A DNA stretch of 64,000 bases, from contig CALAJT010000008.1 in assembly GCA_937923145.1 (NCBI GenBank), positions 1 through 64,000 of the forward strand, written 5' to 3'. This stretch comes from an uncultured Rubritalea sp. Lineage in GTDB: Bacteria > Verrucomicrobiota > Verrucomicrobiia > Verrucomicrobiales > Akkermansiaceae. Positions 53,805 through 62,724 of the stretch are shown here, in pieces; within the stretch, counting starts at the first letter, position 1; each line of letters opens with the position of its first letter. Position numbers and translations under genes: made by a program. The notes under the pieces are model-generated. The model made no database searches. It was not told the origin of the DNA and saw nothing but the letters and a program-made list of their open reading frames with translations.

Positions 53805-54407
53805 TTAGTCTTTAGCTTTGATAGCGGCATCGATAAACCCTAACACTTCACGTCGTCCATCACGATTCTTGGACGATGTCGTGAAGAACTTAGGTAGCCC
53901 ATCACACCAGTCGCTCATGCTATGTAGGAAGGCGTCTTGGTTTCTTCTGACTGCCCCAGGTTTGGCTTTGTCAGCTTTGGTGAAGATAAGTACGAAGGGG
54001 ATTTCGCTATCCATCATCCATTTTGTGAAATTAAGATCGATTTCCTGTGGAGGAAGCTTTGAGTCGATGAGCACAAAAACACATTTCAACGCTTCTCTGT
54101 TTAATAAATAATCATCCACGAACTCTTGAAATTTCTCTTGTTCACTTTTCGCTATTTTAGCGTAACCATATCCTGGAAGATCCACTAATTTCCACTTTTT
54201 ATTTATATTGAAAAAATTGATAAGCCTAGTTCTACCTGGTCGGGAGGAGACGATAGCGATGTCTTTCTTCTGTCCAGACAGCATATTGATTAAAGATGAC
54301 TTACCTACATTTGAGCGACCTACAAAGGCGAACTCAGGCAGACTCTCAGGTGGACAATTCTCGAGATCGGCTGAGCTAGTTTCAAATTCTGCGGAATGGA
54401 TTTGCAT
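53805..54407 (-). CDS. engB: Ribosome biogenesis GTPase EngB/YsxC
   Basis: The 200-residue GTPase has G1 FVGRSNVGKSSLINML, G2/G3 RPGRTRLINFF and DLPGYGYAK, and G4 IFTKADK, all diagnostic for YihA/EngB. It acts in late assembly of the large ribosomal subunit. Length is normal. It is 25 bp downstream of the M48 peptidase gene on the same strand. Confidence 0.95.
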   Translation of the reverse strand: MQIHSAEFETSSADLENCPPESLPEFAFVGRSNVGKSSLINMLSGQKKDIAIVSSRPGRTRLINFFNINKKWKLVDLPGYGYAKIAKSEQEKFQEFVDDYLLNREALKCVFVLIDSKLPPQEIDLNFTKWMMDSEIPFVLIFTKADKAKPGAVRRNQDAFLHSMSDWCDGLPKFFTTSSKNRDGRREVLGFIDAAIKAKD

Positions 54408-54432
54408 GGTGAATATGGTGTGAAGTTAGAAA

Positions 54433-55683
54433 CTACTTAAGCTTACGCAGCGCGTCCAGACGCTCTAGCATCGGTGGGTGTGAGTAGTCTAGGAATACAG
54501 GGAAAGGGTGGGGAGTGAGATTGACTAAGTTATCAGCAGAGAGTTTCTTAAGCGACTGCACTAGATGATCTGGAGTCTCCTGAGCGTCCGCAGCATAAGC
54601 ATCAGCTTCGAACTCATCTTTACGGCTACCCCAGTTACTATAGATACTAAGTAACTTCTTCACAGGAGCGAAGAGTAGACCGAAGAATACAAGTCCTGCG
54701 TAGACTGAGATTTGCTCTACATAGAATGCATCGAATAGCATTCTAGCTACCGTTCCGTCCTTATCTGTAAATAGACCAATGAGGAAAAAGACGACTGCAG
54801 ACTGAAGTATTCCTGTGATCATGCGTTTGATAATATGCTTACATTTAAAATGTCCGATTTCGTGAGCAAGAATGCCGACAAGACCTTCCGTAGTATGATT
54901 TTCAACTAGTGTATCGAACAGGGCTATCTTCTTGTTCTTGCCGAATCCTGTGAAAAAGGCATTCGATTTTGTAGAGCGTTTAGAGCCATCCATGATGAAG
55001 AGTTCAGTAAGCGGGAAATCACATTTTTTAGCCATGTCATTGATGGCATCCTTAAGTTCTCCTTCAGGCATAGGTTCAAATTTATTGAACATCGGTAGGA
55101 AGACAGAAGGGGCGATGTAAGTAAGCAGTAATTGAATCACAGTGAATGCAACCCAAGCCCATACCCAAGCCATCGGCACGGAATCAAAGATCCAGAGAAT
55201 CAACGCTAAGATAGGTCCACCGATCACCGCTAATAGGATGAGTCCTTTAATCTGATCAATAAAGAATGTCTTCATTGTTGTCTTATTGAAGCCGAACTTC
55301 TCCTCAATCACGAAGGTGTCATAGAGTTGGAAGGGGATCATGATAATCGTTTGGACAGCAAACAGAATACCCATGAAAACAAGTCCAGTATAGATCTCAT
55401 TATAGCCAAATCCACGAACGTAATTATCTAGTATACCAAACCCGCCAGCAAGCCAGAATCCGAGTGTTAGCATCAGCGTAAAGATACCCTCGATCATTCC
55501 AAATCTCTCTGTTACTCGCGTGTATTCCTGAGATTTAGCATACTTCTCAGCATCGAACACATCCTTAAATTCGTCAGGGAGTTCAGGGTCGAGAGCCTTT
55601 AGGTTTAGAATCGTAGAAATGAACTCTACTTTCCAGAGTAGAAAGAGAGAGATCACGATAAATAGTCCGAGAGCGTTGTCCAT
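54433..55683 (-). CDS. M48-family membrane metallopeptidase (Ste24-like)
   Basis: ATG 55683 gives 416 residues; the upstream in-frame ATG at 55752 would add 23 residues of poor composition. Seven hydrophobic helices are spread over the sequence. The zinc site HEIGH is in GILAHEIGHFKCKHI, with a later Glu in DEFEADAYAADA. The N-terminal LDPELPDEFKDVFD segment matches the Ste24 N-terminal domain. It probably removes damaged membrane proteins or processes peptides at the inner membrane. Confidence 0.9.
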   Translation of the reverse strand: MDNALGLFIVISLFLLWKVEFISTILNLKALDPELPDEFKDVFDAEKYAKSQEYTRVTERFGMIEGIFTLMLTLGFWLAGGFGILDNYVRGFGYNEIYTGLVFMGILFAVQTIIMIPFQLYDTFVIEEKFGFNKTTMKTFFIDQIKGLILLAVIGGPILALILWIFDSVPMAWVWAWVAFTVIQLLLTYIAPSVFLPMFNKFEPMPEGELKDAINDMAKKCDFPLTELFIMDGSKRSTKSNAFFTGFGKNKKIALFDTLVENHTTEGLVGILAHEIGHFKCKHIIKRMITGILQSAVVFFLIGLFTDKDGTVARMLFDAFYVEQISVYAGLVFFGLLFAPVKKLLSIYSNWGSRKDEFEADAYAADAQETPDHLVQSLKKLSADNLVNLTPHPFPVFLDYSHPPMLERLDALRKLK

Positions 55684-55752
55684 GTCAGAGAGATAATGTA
55701 GACAGGAAGGGATGCAAGTTAAAAACAATGCCTGTTTCACCAGTGCATCCAA

Positions 55753-56110
55753 GCTAGGGATAAATACTTTTAAAACCGCTTATTACGCAGATTTCAAATT
55801 GATTTTAAACTGATATTATACCCTCAGTGTTCAAAAATTGAGGTTTTAATGTTACGGGTTGAATCTATTTTCTCTAAAAGTTCTGATAAACAACAAAAAA
55901 TCAGCGTCAATTTTTTAACTTTCCTCCCTAGCTTGATCGCCCCTGCCTGTTCACCAGGTATCTAAAGTGGATGTTACTGGTGCGGCGTTAGACATATTTA
56001 TAATAATTATAAATTGCTTTTTGATCTTTAGAAAAAAGATAATCAGAATCTCATATCGCATTGAATATAATTCTGTCTATAAAGTTTTAGTTTAAGTGTA
56101 GTGATACTTT
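55753..56110. other. Gene-free stretch
   Basis: No convincing ORF, RNA gene or strong hairpin is visible in this 358-bp region upstream of the M48 gene. It is AT-rich and presumably holds that gene's promoter. Confidence 0.4.
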
Positions 56111-56992
56111 TTACTCATTGTCATTAAGTTGCTTCAGATGATCTAGATACTTGTTCTTAGGCTCAGGTTTCAGAGGGCGGTTTTCCTCTTTCATCATGCC
56201 GTTAACTCTGTCGGTGCTGGTCTGGATGAGTTCCTCTATGATTTCTGCCTCTGGAAGGTTCTTCCAGTATTTCTTGGGCATTTCGCTCTGCATCATTTTA
56301 ATTTTTACTCGAGCTGGGTTGAATATGCTGCGGTAATATCCTTTCCAGAGTTCTTCTAGTTCGTCACCCTCTGGTGCGTGAGACTGGTCTACTCCTTCGG
56401 TGTAGCTGATTTCGTTTCCATCCCAATGGACGCATTCGTCTGGGGTGAGGATAGACCAGTTCATACCTGCGAAACGCTTGCGGAAGAAGGGTGTATTGGC
56501 TCTAACAATAAGATGTTCAGGCTCAAACCAAGCTACGTAGTTCTCACGATTATTTTCAGGCTCTATGCTATCAACTTGTCTGAATCTAACGAACGCTCGC
56601 ATTTTGTGGATATCTCTGCTGATGGATTTACGCATATGCTCTAGCTTTCGCATGGTGTCATTGGTCTGGTCTACTAGGATGTCACGCTCTTGCTCATAGG
56701 TAATAGACCAGAGAATATGATAGAGCATCGACCACTGTTGCTGTGATCGATGACAACTTACTGTCTCAGATAGTTTTATGAAGTAAGCAGGGACTTTTAC
56801 TCGGTTGTTTATTTGCGAGACTGGGAACTTAATTACATTTTCATGAGTAGGCTCGGCAAAGCCGAAGAGTTCGTCGGTATCATTTCCTTTAGTAGACCAG
56901 ATGACATCATTTGGATGAACTCTCTCATCTAACAATGTTCTTGCTCTACTACGCCATGCTCGGAATGTGGGATCTATGGTGATTGTTCTCAT
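56111..56992 (-). CDS. TIGR03915-type DNA metabolism protein (DUF4130)
   Basis: The 293-residue protein has the DUF4130 pattern: FRAWRSRARTLLDERVHPND, then MRKLEHMRKSISRDIHKMRA and FRKRFAGMNWSILTP, and a C-terminal EELWKGYYRSIFNPARVKIK. It starts 3 bp after the radical-SAM gene stop, and the two genes are known to occur as a pair with a proposed role in DNA repair. Some homologues have this domain fused to a uracil-DNA glycosylase (UdgX); here it stands alone. The biochemical role remains unproven. Confidence 0.88.
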   Translation of the reverse strand: MRTITIDPTFRAWRSRARTLLDERVHPNDVIWSTKGNDTDELFGFAEPTHENVIKFPVSQINNRVKVPAYFIKLSETVSCHRSQQQWSMLYHILWSITYEQERDILVDQTNDTMRKLEHMRKSISRDIHKMRAFVRFRQVDSIEPENNRENYVAWFEPEHLIVRANTPFFRKRFAGMNWSILTPDECVHWDGNEISYTEGVDQSHAPEGDELEELWKGYYRSIFNPARVKIKMMQSEMPKKYWKNLPEAEIIEELIQTSTDRVNGMMKEENRPLKPEPKNKYLDHLKQLNDNE

Positions 56993-56995
56993 ATT

Positions 56996-58309
56996 TTAAA
57001 ACTCTCCGTGTTTAGCTTCTTGCTGGGCAGTCATACTGGTTGCTTTTGGGACTATAATAGGTGTTGAAAAGTCCATTTCTATCTGCTCAGGTGGTGGTGC
57101 GAATTTTGCTCTGAGAGCTGCGCTATCAAGTTCTAATTTAGCAGGATTGTGATTTACACAAATCATGAAGGGGAGTGTCTTTTTTAAGTTTACACGAAGT
57201 TTAACCAGGTCTTCTAGCCGCACAGCATGATGTCTACGGAGTCCTACGATACGCTGCGCATTTCTGACACCAAGCCCTGGTATACGGAAGAGCATTTCTA
57301 GTGGTGATCGATTAAGATCTATCGGGAAAAATGAACGATTTCGTAGTGCCCAAGAAAGCTTAGGGTCTATATCTAGTTCGAGATTGGGTGCTTGTGCGGT
57401 GGTGAGTTCGTTGACATCAAATTTATAGAAACGCATTAGCCAATCTGCTTGGTATAGCCTATGCTCACGAATTAGAGGAGGGGACTTGAGTGGGAGAATT
57501 ACCGATGGTTCAGGGATAGGGCTGAATGCTGAGTAATAGACTCTACGAAGTTTAAAGTTACCATAGAGGTCTCCAGCTCGATTTAGAAATTGACTATCGT
57601 TCGACTGATCAGCCCCTACTATCATTTGAGTGCTCTGGCCAGATGCATAGGTTGGTTTTTTTACACGTGAGTTTGCCTTCTTAAGTTCCTTACAAGTTTC
57701 TTTTGTCTCTGTGATCTTTGATTGGATAGTTGCCATTGCATCACGGGTTCGATGCACATTTTTTTCTGGTGCAAGTATCTTTAAACCCTCTGGAGTGGGG
57801 AGCTCGACATTGATGCTGAGTCTATCCGCATACTTACCCGCTTCTGCAATCAGCTCGGGAGAAGCTTCAGGGATCGTTTTTAGATGAATATATCCTCTAA
57901 AGTGGTGTTGCTCTCGGAGAGATTTAGCGACTTTAATCACCAATTCCATAGTGTAGTCAGCACTGCGGACGATGCCTGAGCTTAGGAATAGTCCCTCTAT
58001 ATAATTACGTTTATAGAATGAAAGCGTAAGATCTACTACTTCTTCAGGAGTGAATCTAGCACGTCTAACATTACTAGAGCGGCGATTGATACAGTAGTGG
58101 CAGTCGTAGAGGCAGACATTGGTCAGTAATACTTTGAGCAGAGAGATACATCTGCCATCAGGTGTATAAGAGTGGCAGATCCCAGTTCCACCAGTAGAGC
58201 CAACACCTTTCCCTCCAGTGGAGTCCTTCCTAGCTGCTCCAGAGCTAGCGCATGATGCATCATATTTAGCTGCATCGGCTAGTATTTCCAATTTCTGTAA
58301 GCTGTTCAT
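56996..58309 (-). CDS. TIGR03916-type putative DNA-modification radical SAM protein
   Basis: The 437-residue protein has the radical-SAM cluster C-x3-C-x2-C in NVCLYDCHYCINRRSS and later a helix-hairpin-helix DNA-binding region (RIPGLGVRNAQRIVGLRRHH). Residues 15-45 hold a Ser/Gly/Thr-rich segment (SCASSGAARKDSTGGKGVGS) of the family's usual N terminus. It is translated with the DUF4130 gene 3 bp downstream. The pair is proposed to act on DNA lesions; the substrate is not known. Confidence 0.9.
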   Translation of the reverse strand: MNSLQKLEILADAAKYDASCASSGAARKDSTGGKGVGSTGGTGICHSYTPDGRCISLLKVLLTNVCLYDCHYCINRRSSNVRRARFTPEEVVDLTLSFYKRNYIEGLFLSSGIVRSADYTMELVIKVAKSLREQHHFRGYIHLKTIPEASPELIAEAGKYADRLSINVELPTPEGLKILAPEKNVHRTRDAMATIQSKITETKETCKELKKANSRVKKPTYASGQSTQMIVGADQSNDSQFLNRAGDLYGNFKLRRVYYSAFSPIPEPSVILPLKSPPLIREHRLYQADWLMRFYKFDVNELTTAQAPNLELDIDPKLSWALRNRSFFPIDLNRSPLEMLFRIPGLGVRNAQRIVGLRRHHAVRLEDLVKLRVNLKKTLPFMICVNHNPAKLELDSAALRAKFAPPPEQIEMDFSTPIIVPKATSMTAQQEAKHGEF

Positions 58310-58424
58310 AAAAGCACGATACTCTTATGAACACTAATTTCAATCTTTATTTAGTAAACTTAGGTTAATTAGGTATGGTTTCCTTAAACTACAGAGGATT
58401 GATCTTAGTGAGAATTACCTTATA

Positions 58425-58640
58425 GTTATCCATTCGGAGACCATCTTTGAAAGTCTATCATTTGTTTGAAAAGAGGGGGCTGTTAGATGTAGGAGTTCTA
58501 GACTTCTAGTGGAGGAAAAGTCCGCCATTGTCAGAGGTGAAAATGATGATTGTATTTTTTTAGTAGCCCTTTGCTGTCTAGTCGGTCTAATCGATTTTGT
58601 CGATTTTGTCGGTTTTGTCGATTTTGTCTGTCTTTGTTAA
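58425..58640 (-). pseudogene. Sulfatase remnant
   Basis: On the minus strand the sequence reads RLDSKGLLK, then after a frame change NTIIIFTSDNGG, followed by a stop and then PTSNSP and DGLRMDN. This is the LxxxGLxxNTIIIFTSDNGG and PTSNxPLRAGK segment of sulfatases, with in-frame stops and shifts. Only about 70 codons of a 450-500 codon gene remain. The tandem repeat at 58591-58626 lies within the remnant. Confidence 0.72.
58591..58626. repeat. Four 9-bp tandem repeats inside the sulfatase remnant
   Basis: Three perfect and one single-mismatch copies of TCGATTTTG occur in a row (third copy TCGGTTTTG). On the minus strand each unit is CAAAATCGA. The copy number suggests slippage in a decayed gene. 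Confidence 0.8.
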
Positions 58641-58799
58641 ATGTATTGTAGAGCTCTTTAGTAAATTAGTTACCTTATAGCTCAATAGTTCAGAAACACC
58701 TATTCAGACCTTGTTAAATCGATATAAGAGCTGGTTTAGTATGCTTTAAGTGTTAGATTATTATTAATATTACGTATATAGAGCTATTAAAGTATCAAG

Positions 58800-60068
58800 A
58801 TGAAGCATCAATTTTCCATTTCTAAATCACTTCTCGCTATAGGCTGCATCACATATTGTGGACTTTCTATTGCTGCGTCGGAGTTTTTTGAACTCGGTCC
58901 TATTCACTACAGCGATTCTAAGCCAGATAATGCGGTGACTGATCTGGCTGATAAGACCTTTAAACGTACAGCTGGGTATTCTACAGACCTAGCATTCTTG
59001 AAAACAGTGCTGAAGGAGTTGAATGTGTCTGAGGATACTCAGTTATTGGTGTTTTCAAAAACTAGTGCGCAGAGGAAGCGCATCTTTCCTCGTTATCCGA
59101 GGGCATTGTATTACTCTGATTCTACCTACGTTGGTTATGTGCCTGGAGGACCTCTAGAGATCATTACACATGATCCGAAGTTAGGGCTCGTGTTCTATCT
59201 ATTATCTCCAGAAAACGGTGAAGAAGAGCATGGTGTTGAAGTCCAGCGTAAGGGATCCTGCCTGAGTTGTCATGTTTCAACTCGGACTAAAGGTGTGCCG
59301 GGGCTCTTCGCTAGATCGCTCTATACTGACGATGACGGGGAGATCGATTTTAAGAAAAATAATTTCGATGTTAATGATGAGACATCTCTGACTAAACGCT
59401 GGGGCGGTTGGTATGTTACCGGGAACTGGAGTGGTATTTCCCACCTAGGAAATGATCCCAATGGTGAATCTACACTGAAGAAGCTAGAAAACGTAAGAGA
59501 TAGAGTCGAAACGAGCCGCTATCCAAGGGACACGAGCGATATAGCGTCGCTGCTAGTATTTGAGCATCAGTGTAAGATGCACACGCTTTTCGTGGAGGCT
59601 AAATTCCAGTATGAGCGCTCACTCCACCTAGAGAACGCTATTCATATGGCCGCAAAAGTGAAGCAGGAGGAAAGTTCTTCCTATAGAATAGCTAATAATG
59701 CGGCTGACACACTAGTTAAAGCCTTACTCTTCTGCAATGAAGCTAATATAAGTGGTGATGGTATAGAAGGTAACAAGGCGTTTGAAGCAGCCTTCATCTC
59801 TAAGGCTAGAGTTAGTAAATCTGGTAAACACCTGAGAAAACTTAGACTCTACGGACGTTTATTCAAATACCGTTGTTCCTATATGATACATAGCGAGGCA
59901 TTCGATGCTCTACCTAAAATAGTAAAAAAACTCACCTTCCATAAATTACATACAATATTGACTACAGAGAATATTCTTGCTGATTTTCAACATCTTAAAA
60001 GCAGAGAGAAAACGGCTATCCTAGAAATCCTAAAAGAGACCACTCCGATAAATGAATATCTAAAATAG
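58800..60068 (+). CDS. Exported protein with a CxxCH heme-binding site
   Basis: The 422-residue protein has a signal peptide (MKHQFSISKSLLAIGCITYC, partly quoted; cleavage near IAASEF) and one C154-LSC-H158 heme c motif in KGSCLSCHVSTR. The N-terminal half reads RYPRALYYSDSTYVGYVPGG and resembles exported cytochrome-like proteins of Planctomycetes and Verrucomicrobia. The C-terminal half is helical. It may be a periplasmic electron carrier or sensor. The exact family is unknown. It starts right beside the decayed sulfatase. Confidence 0.75.
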   Translation: MKHQFSISKSLLAIGCITYCGLSIAASEFFELGPIHYSDSKPDNAVTDLADKTFKRTAGYSTDLAFLKTVLKELNVSEDTQLLVFSKTSAQRKRIFPRYPRALYYSDSTYVGYVPGGPLEIITHDPKLGLVFYLLSPENGEEEHGVEVQRKGSCLSCHVSTRTKGVPGLFARSLYTDDDGEIDFKKNNFDVNDETSLTKRWGGWYVTGNWSGISHLGNDPNGESTLKKLENVRDRVETSRYPRDTSDIASLLVFEHQCKMHTLFVEAKFQYERSLHLENAIHMAAKVKQEESSSYRIANNAADTLVKALLFCNEANISGDGIEGNKAFEAAFISKARVSKSGKHLRKLRLYGRLFKYRCSYMIHSEAFDALPKIVKKLTFHKLHTILTTENILADFQHLKSREKTAILEILKETTPINEYLK

Positions 60069-60208
60069 TATTCAAAAACGTGAATACAGCATGTTTCAAC
60101 GCTTTCGTTCACTGAATTAATAACAAATTAAATGAAGAAAGTCTTAATTCCCTCGTGTTTCACGTTAATTAGTTGATTTACGATGAATAGGTGATAAATT
60201 TAATTTAG

Positions 60209-61081
60209 ATGGCTAATATAGCAAAAGTGATGTTGAGAGTGAAGGTGCTCCAAGCTCGGTATTTAAAAGCGAGTTTGGGCAAAGAATCGTTGCTAAAAAT
60301 GATCTATGAATCAGAAGTTACCGAGCAGGTCTATAACTCGAATGCCATTGAAAACAGTACTCTCTCGCTAGACGAGACGGATAAGATACTACAGAAAATC
60401 GACCTGGATCGCTTCATCAACGAGCGTGAACTTTTCGAGGCTAAAAACCTAGCGAGGGTGGTCGAATATATTGATCAGAAAGCGAAAAAAGCGGAACTTA
60501 CTCTAGATGTTCTCATGCTCATGCATCAGATGCTACTCAGCAATATTCAGGACGACATCGCAGGGCGCTTCCGTAATGATGACGAATGGGTGCGGGTAGG
60601 CAGCCACATCGCTGCTGACCCTAAAGATGTAGTTAAGCTACTACAAGTAATGATGATAGATTATAAGCTCAGTAGCGAAGAAAATATCATCAAACGCATC
60701 GCCAAAATTCATCTTACATTTGAGCGTATCCATCCCTTTGTAGACGGTAATGGTAGGATAGGTAGAGTGGTGAACAACTTCCTCCTAATCCGTGATCACC
60801 ATGTGCCTATTAATATCAAATTCATAGATAGAGCACAGTATTACGATGCTTTTCACGACTTTAACACTAAAGGTAACACCAAGATAATGGAAGAAATAGT
60901 AGGTCGCGCTCTGAGCAATAGCTACCATAAGCGCCTAGCCTACCTAGAAGGAAAATCCATCGTCAAGCTAGCGGACTACGCTAAGAAAAGTAAAGAATCC
61001 CATTCCAACCTCCTTAACAAAGCAAACCGTCAAACTATCGAAGCCTTCTGGGAGCGTGGGGTTTGGAAAATTGGAACTTAA
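60209..61081 (+). CDS. Fic-domain protein, class II
   Basis: The 290-residue protein has the Fic motif HPFVDGNGRIGR (residues 175-186) with catalytic His175. The inhibitory motif S44-NAI-E48-N49 in VYNSNAIENSTLSLDETD sits in an N-terminal helix, which defines class II Fic proteins with built-in auto-inhibition. It probably transfers AMP or another nucleotide moiety to a protein target. A C-terminal extension (about 235-290) is helical. No antitoxin gene is adjacent, consistent with class II. Confidence 0.92.
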   Translation: MANIAKVMLRVKVLQARYLKASLGKESLLKMIYESEVTEQVYNSNAIENSTLSLDETDKILQKIDLDRFINERELFEAKNLARVVEYIDQKAKKAELTLDVLMLMHQMLLSNIQDDIAGRFRNDDEWVRVGSHIAADPKDVVKLLQVMMIDYKLSSEENIIKRIAKIHLTFERIHPFVDGNGRIGRVVNNFLLIRDHHVPINIKFIDRAQYYDAFHDFNTKGNTKIMEEIVGRALSNSYHKRLAYLEGKSIVKLADYAKKSKESHSNLLNKANRQTIEAFWERGVWKIGT

Positions 61082-61187
61082 TTCTGCCTATGATTTTGGC
61101 TATTAATAAAAGAAACTTCGAAAATGTTTGTTCTGTCACATTTCTATTGTTGAAGTTTTGCAAGATGAGGTGGATGATTGAACTGAA

Positions 61188-62720
61188 ATGGAGAATCACT
61201 TAACACCACTGAACCTCAAGGCGGCTATACACATAGGCGCTAGTTCTATCTCGCTATTAGTTACTGATGCAGATGGCGCTCAGGTGGACTATCTAGAGAA
61301 ATCTACATCTCTCGCTCACGATGTTTTTAACAAGGGATCAATCACTCGATCCACTATTGAAAAGTGTGTGACTATACTGAGTGGCTATTCAGCAGTTCTC
61401 CTAGAACTCGGCATCTCACAGGACTCATTAGATGTCCGGATCGTGGCTACCAATATCGTCTCAGAAGCATCTAACAAAGACATATTTATCAATCGTCTAC
61501 AAGTAGGTTGCGGGATATCAGTAGAGGTGCTCGATGACGGTGAAATGACGCGTCTAATCTACATGAAGACTAGACGACGTCTTTTAGATAAAGACTCCAT
61601 GCAGGAAAATAACACACTCGTAGTACATGCTGGTCCTGGTAACACGAGGGTGATTTTCTTCAAAGAAGGCAAGATCGAGTCGTATAGTAATTACCGCATG
61701 GGGACTCACCGTATAGGAGAGACTATCCGTAAGAATATTGATGATGATCATGCTGTGCGCCAAGTAATGACAGAGCAAATCCAGAGTATGCTAGATACAC
61801 TGATAGAAGAATACGCCGAGCAGGATGTGAAGGAAATAGCATTCATTGGTTACGAAATCCAACTGATGAGCCCCCATATCAAGCGTGATACAGTAGGGGG
61901 GTGCTCGCTGGATGAAATAGAAAAACTGACTACTAAACTAGTAATGATGGATGACGATGAGATGGTCTCCAAATACAATTTAGCCTATCAAACGACGGAA
62001 TCATTAGTACCTGCTCTGATCATTAATACTTCAATAGCGAAGGCTCTGAAATTAGATCATGCTCACATACCATCTAGTAACTACGAGAAAGGACTGCTTT
62101 CAGACATACACGTATCTCATGCTGTACTAGCTTCATTTATAGATGAGGTGCTAGCATCAGCGTGGGCACTTGCTAAGAAATATCGTGTAAATAGAAAACA
62201 CGCTAAACAAGTCGCAAGACTTAGTGTATTATTATTTAATGAACTCCAGAGCCTGCATAAGCTAGATGAACAAGACCGGCTACTGCTGCACTGTGCAGCA
62301 TTACTCCACGAGTCAGGTGGTTTCATCAGTTCTAGAGCGCACCACAAGCACTCGCTTTACCTCATCATGCATAGCGAAATTTTCGGTCTTTCTAAGACTG
62401 ATATCATGCTTGTTGCTATTATCACTCGCTACCATAGGAACTCCCCGCCTAAGTCCACTCACCCTTACTACTCTGAGCTAGACACTATGCAGCAGATGAG
62501 AGTATCGAAGATAGCTAGTATTTTAAGAATGGCAGACGCATTAGACCGCACACACACAAGCCGCATTAATGATGTGAAAGTGAAAATTAAGAAAAAGCGA
62601 CTAGAACTTCAGTTAGTAGGAATCAAAGACGCCTCCGTAGAGCGTATCTCCATGAAGTCGAAAGGGAACTTATTTGACCACATCTTTGGGCTGGACGTTA
62701 CAATTCAAGAAGAGAGATAA
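61188..62720 (+). CDS. ppx: Ppx/GppA phosphatase with C-terminal HD-like domain
   Basis: The 510-residue protein has the Ppx/GppA N-terminal actin-like fold (AAIHIGASSISLLVTDADGA, then VVHAGPGNTRVIFFKEGKIE) and a C-terminal domain with HCAALLHESGGFISSRAHHKH and YHRNSPP, the HD-type segment of exopolyphosphatases. It would hydrolyse polyphosphate or ppGpp-type substrates. The stop is 4 bp before the ppk start, so the two are almost certainly cotranscribed and act on the same polymer. HD is replaced by HE in the motif. Confidence 0.9.
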   Translation: MENHLTPLNLKAAIHIGASSISLLVTDADGAQVDYLEKSTSLAHDVFNKGSITRSTIEKCVTILSGYSAVLLELGISQDSLDVRIVATNIVSEASNKDIFINRLQVGCGISVEVLDDGEMTRLIYMKTRRRLLDKDSMQENNTLVVHAGPGNTRVIFFKEGKIESYSNYRMGTHRIGETIRKNIDDDHAVRQVMTEQIQSMLDTLIEEYAEQDVKEIAFIGYEIQLMSPHIKRDTVGGCSLDEIEKLTTKLVMMDDDEMVSKYNLAYQTTESLVPALIINTSIAKALKLDHAHIPSSNYEKGLLSDIHVSHAVLASFIDEVLASAWALAKKYRVNRKHAKQVARLSVLLFNELQSLHKLDEQDRLLLHCAALLHESGGFISSRAHHKHSLYLIMHSEIFGLSKTDIMLVAIITRYHRNSPPKSTHPYYSELDTMQQMRVSKIASILRMADALDRTHTSRINDVKVKIKKKRLELQLVGIKDASVERISMKSKGNLFDHIFGLDVTIQEER

Positions 62721-62724
62721 AATT

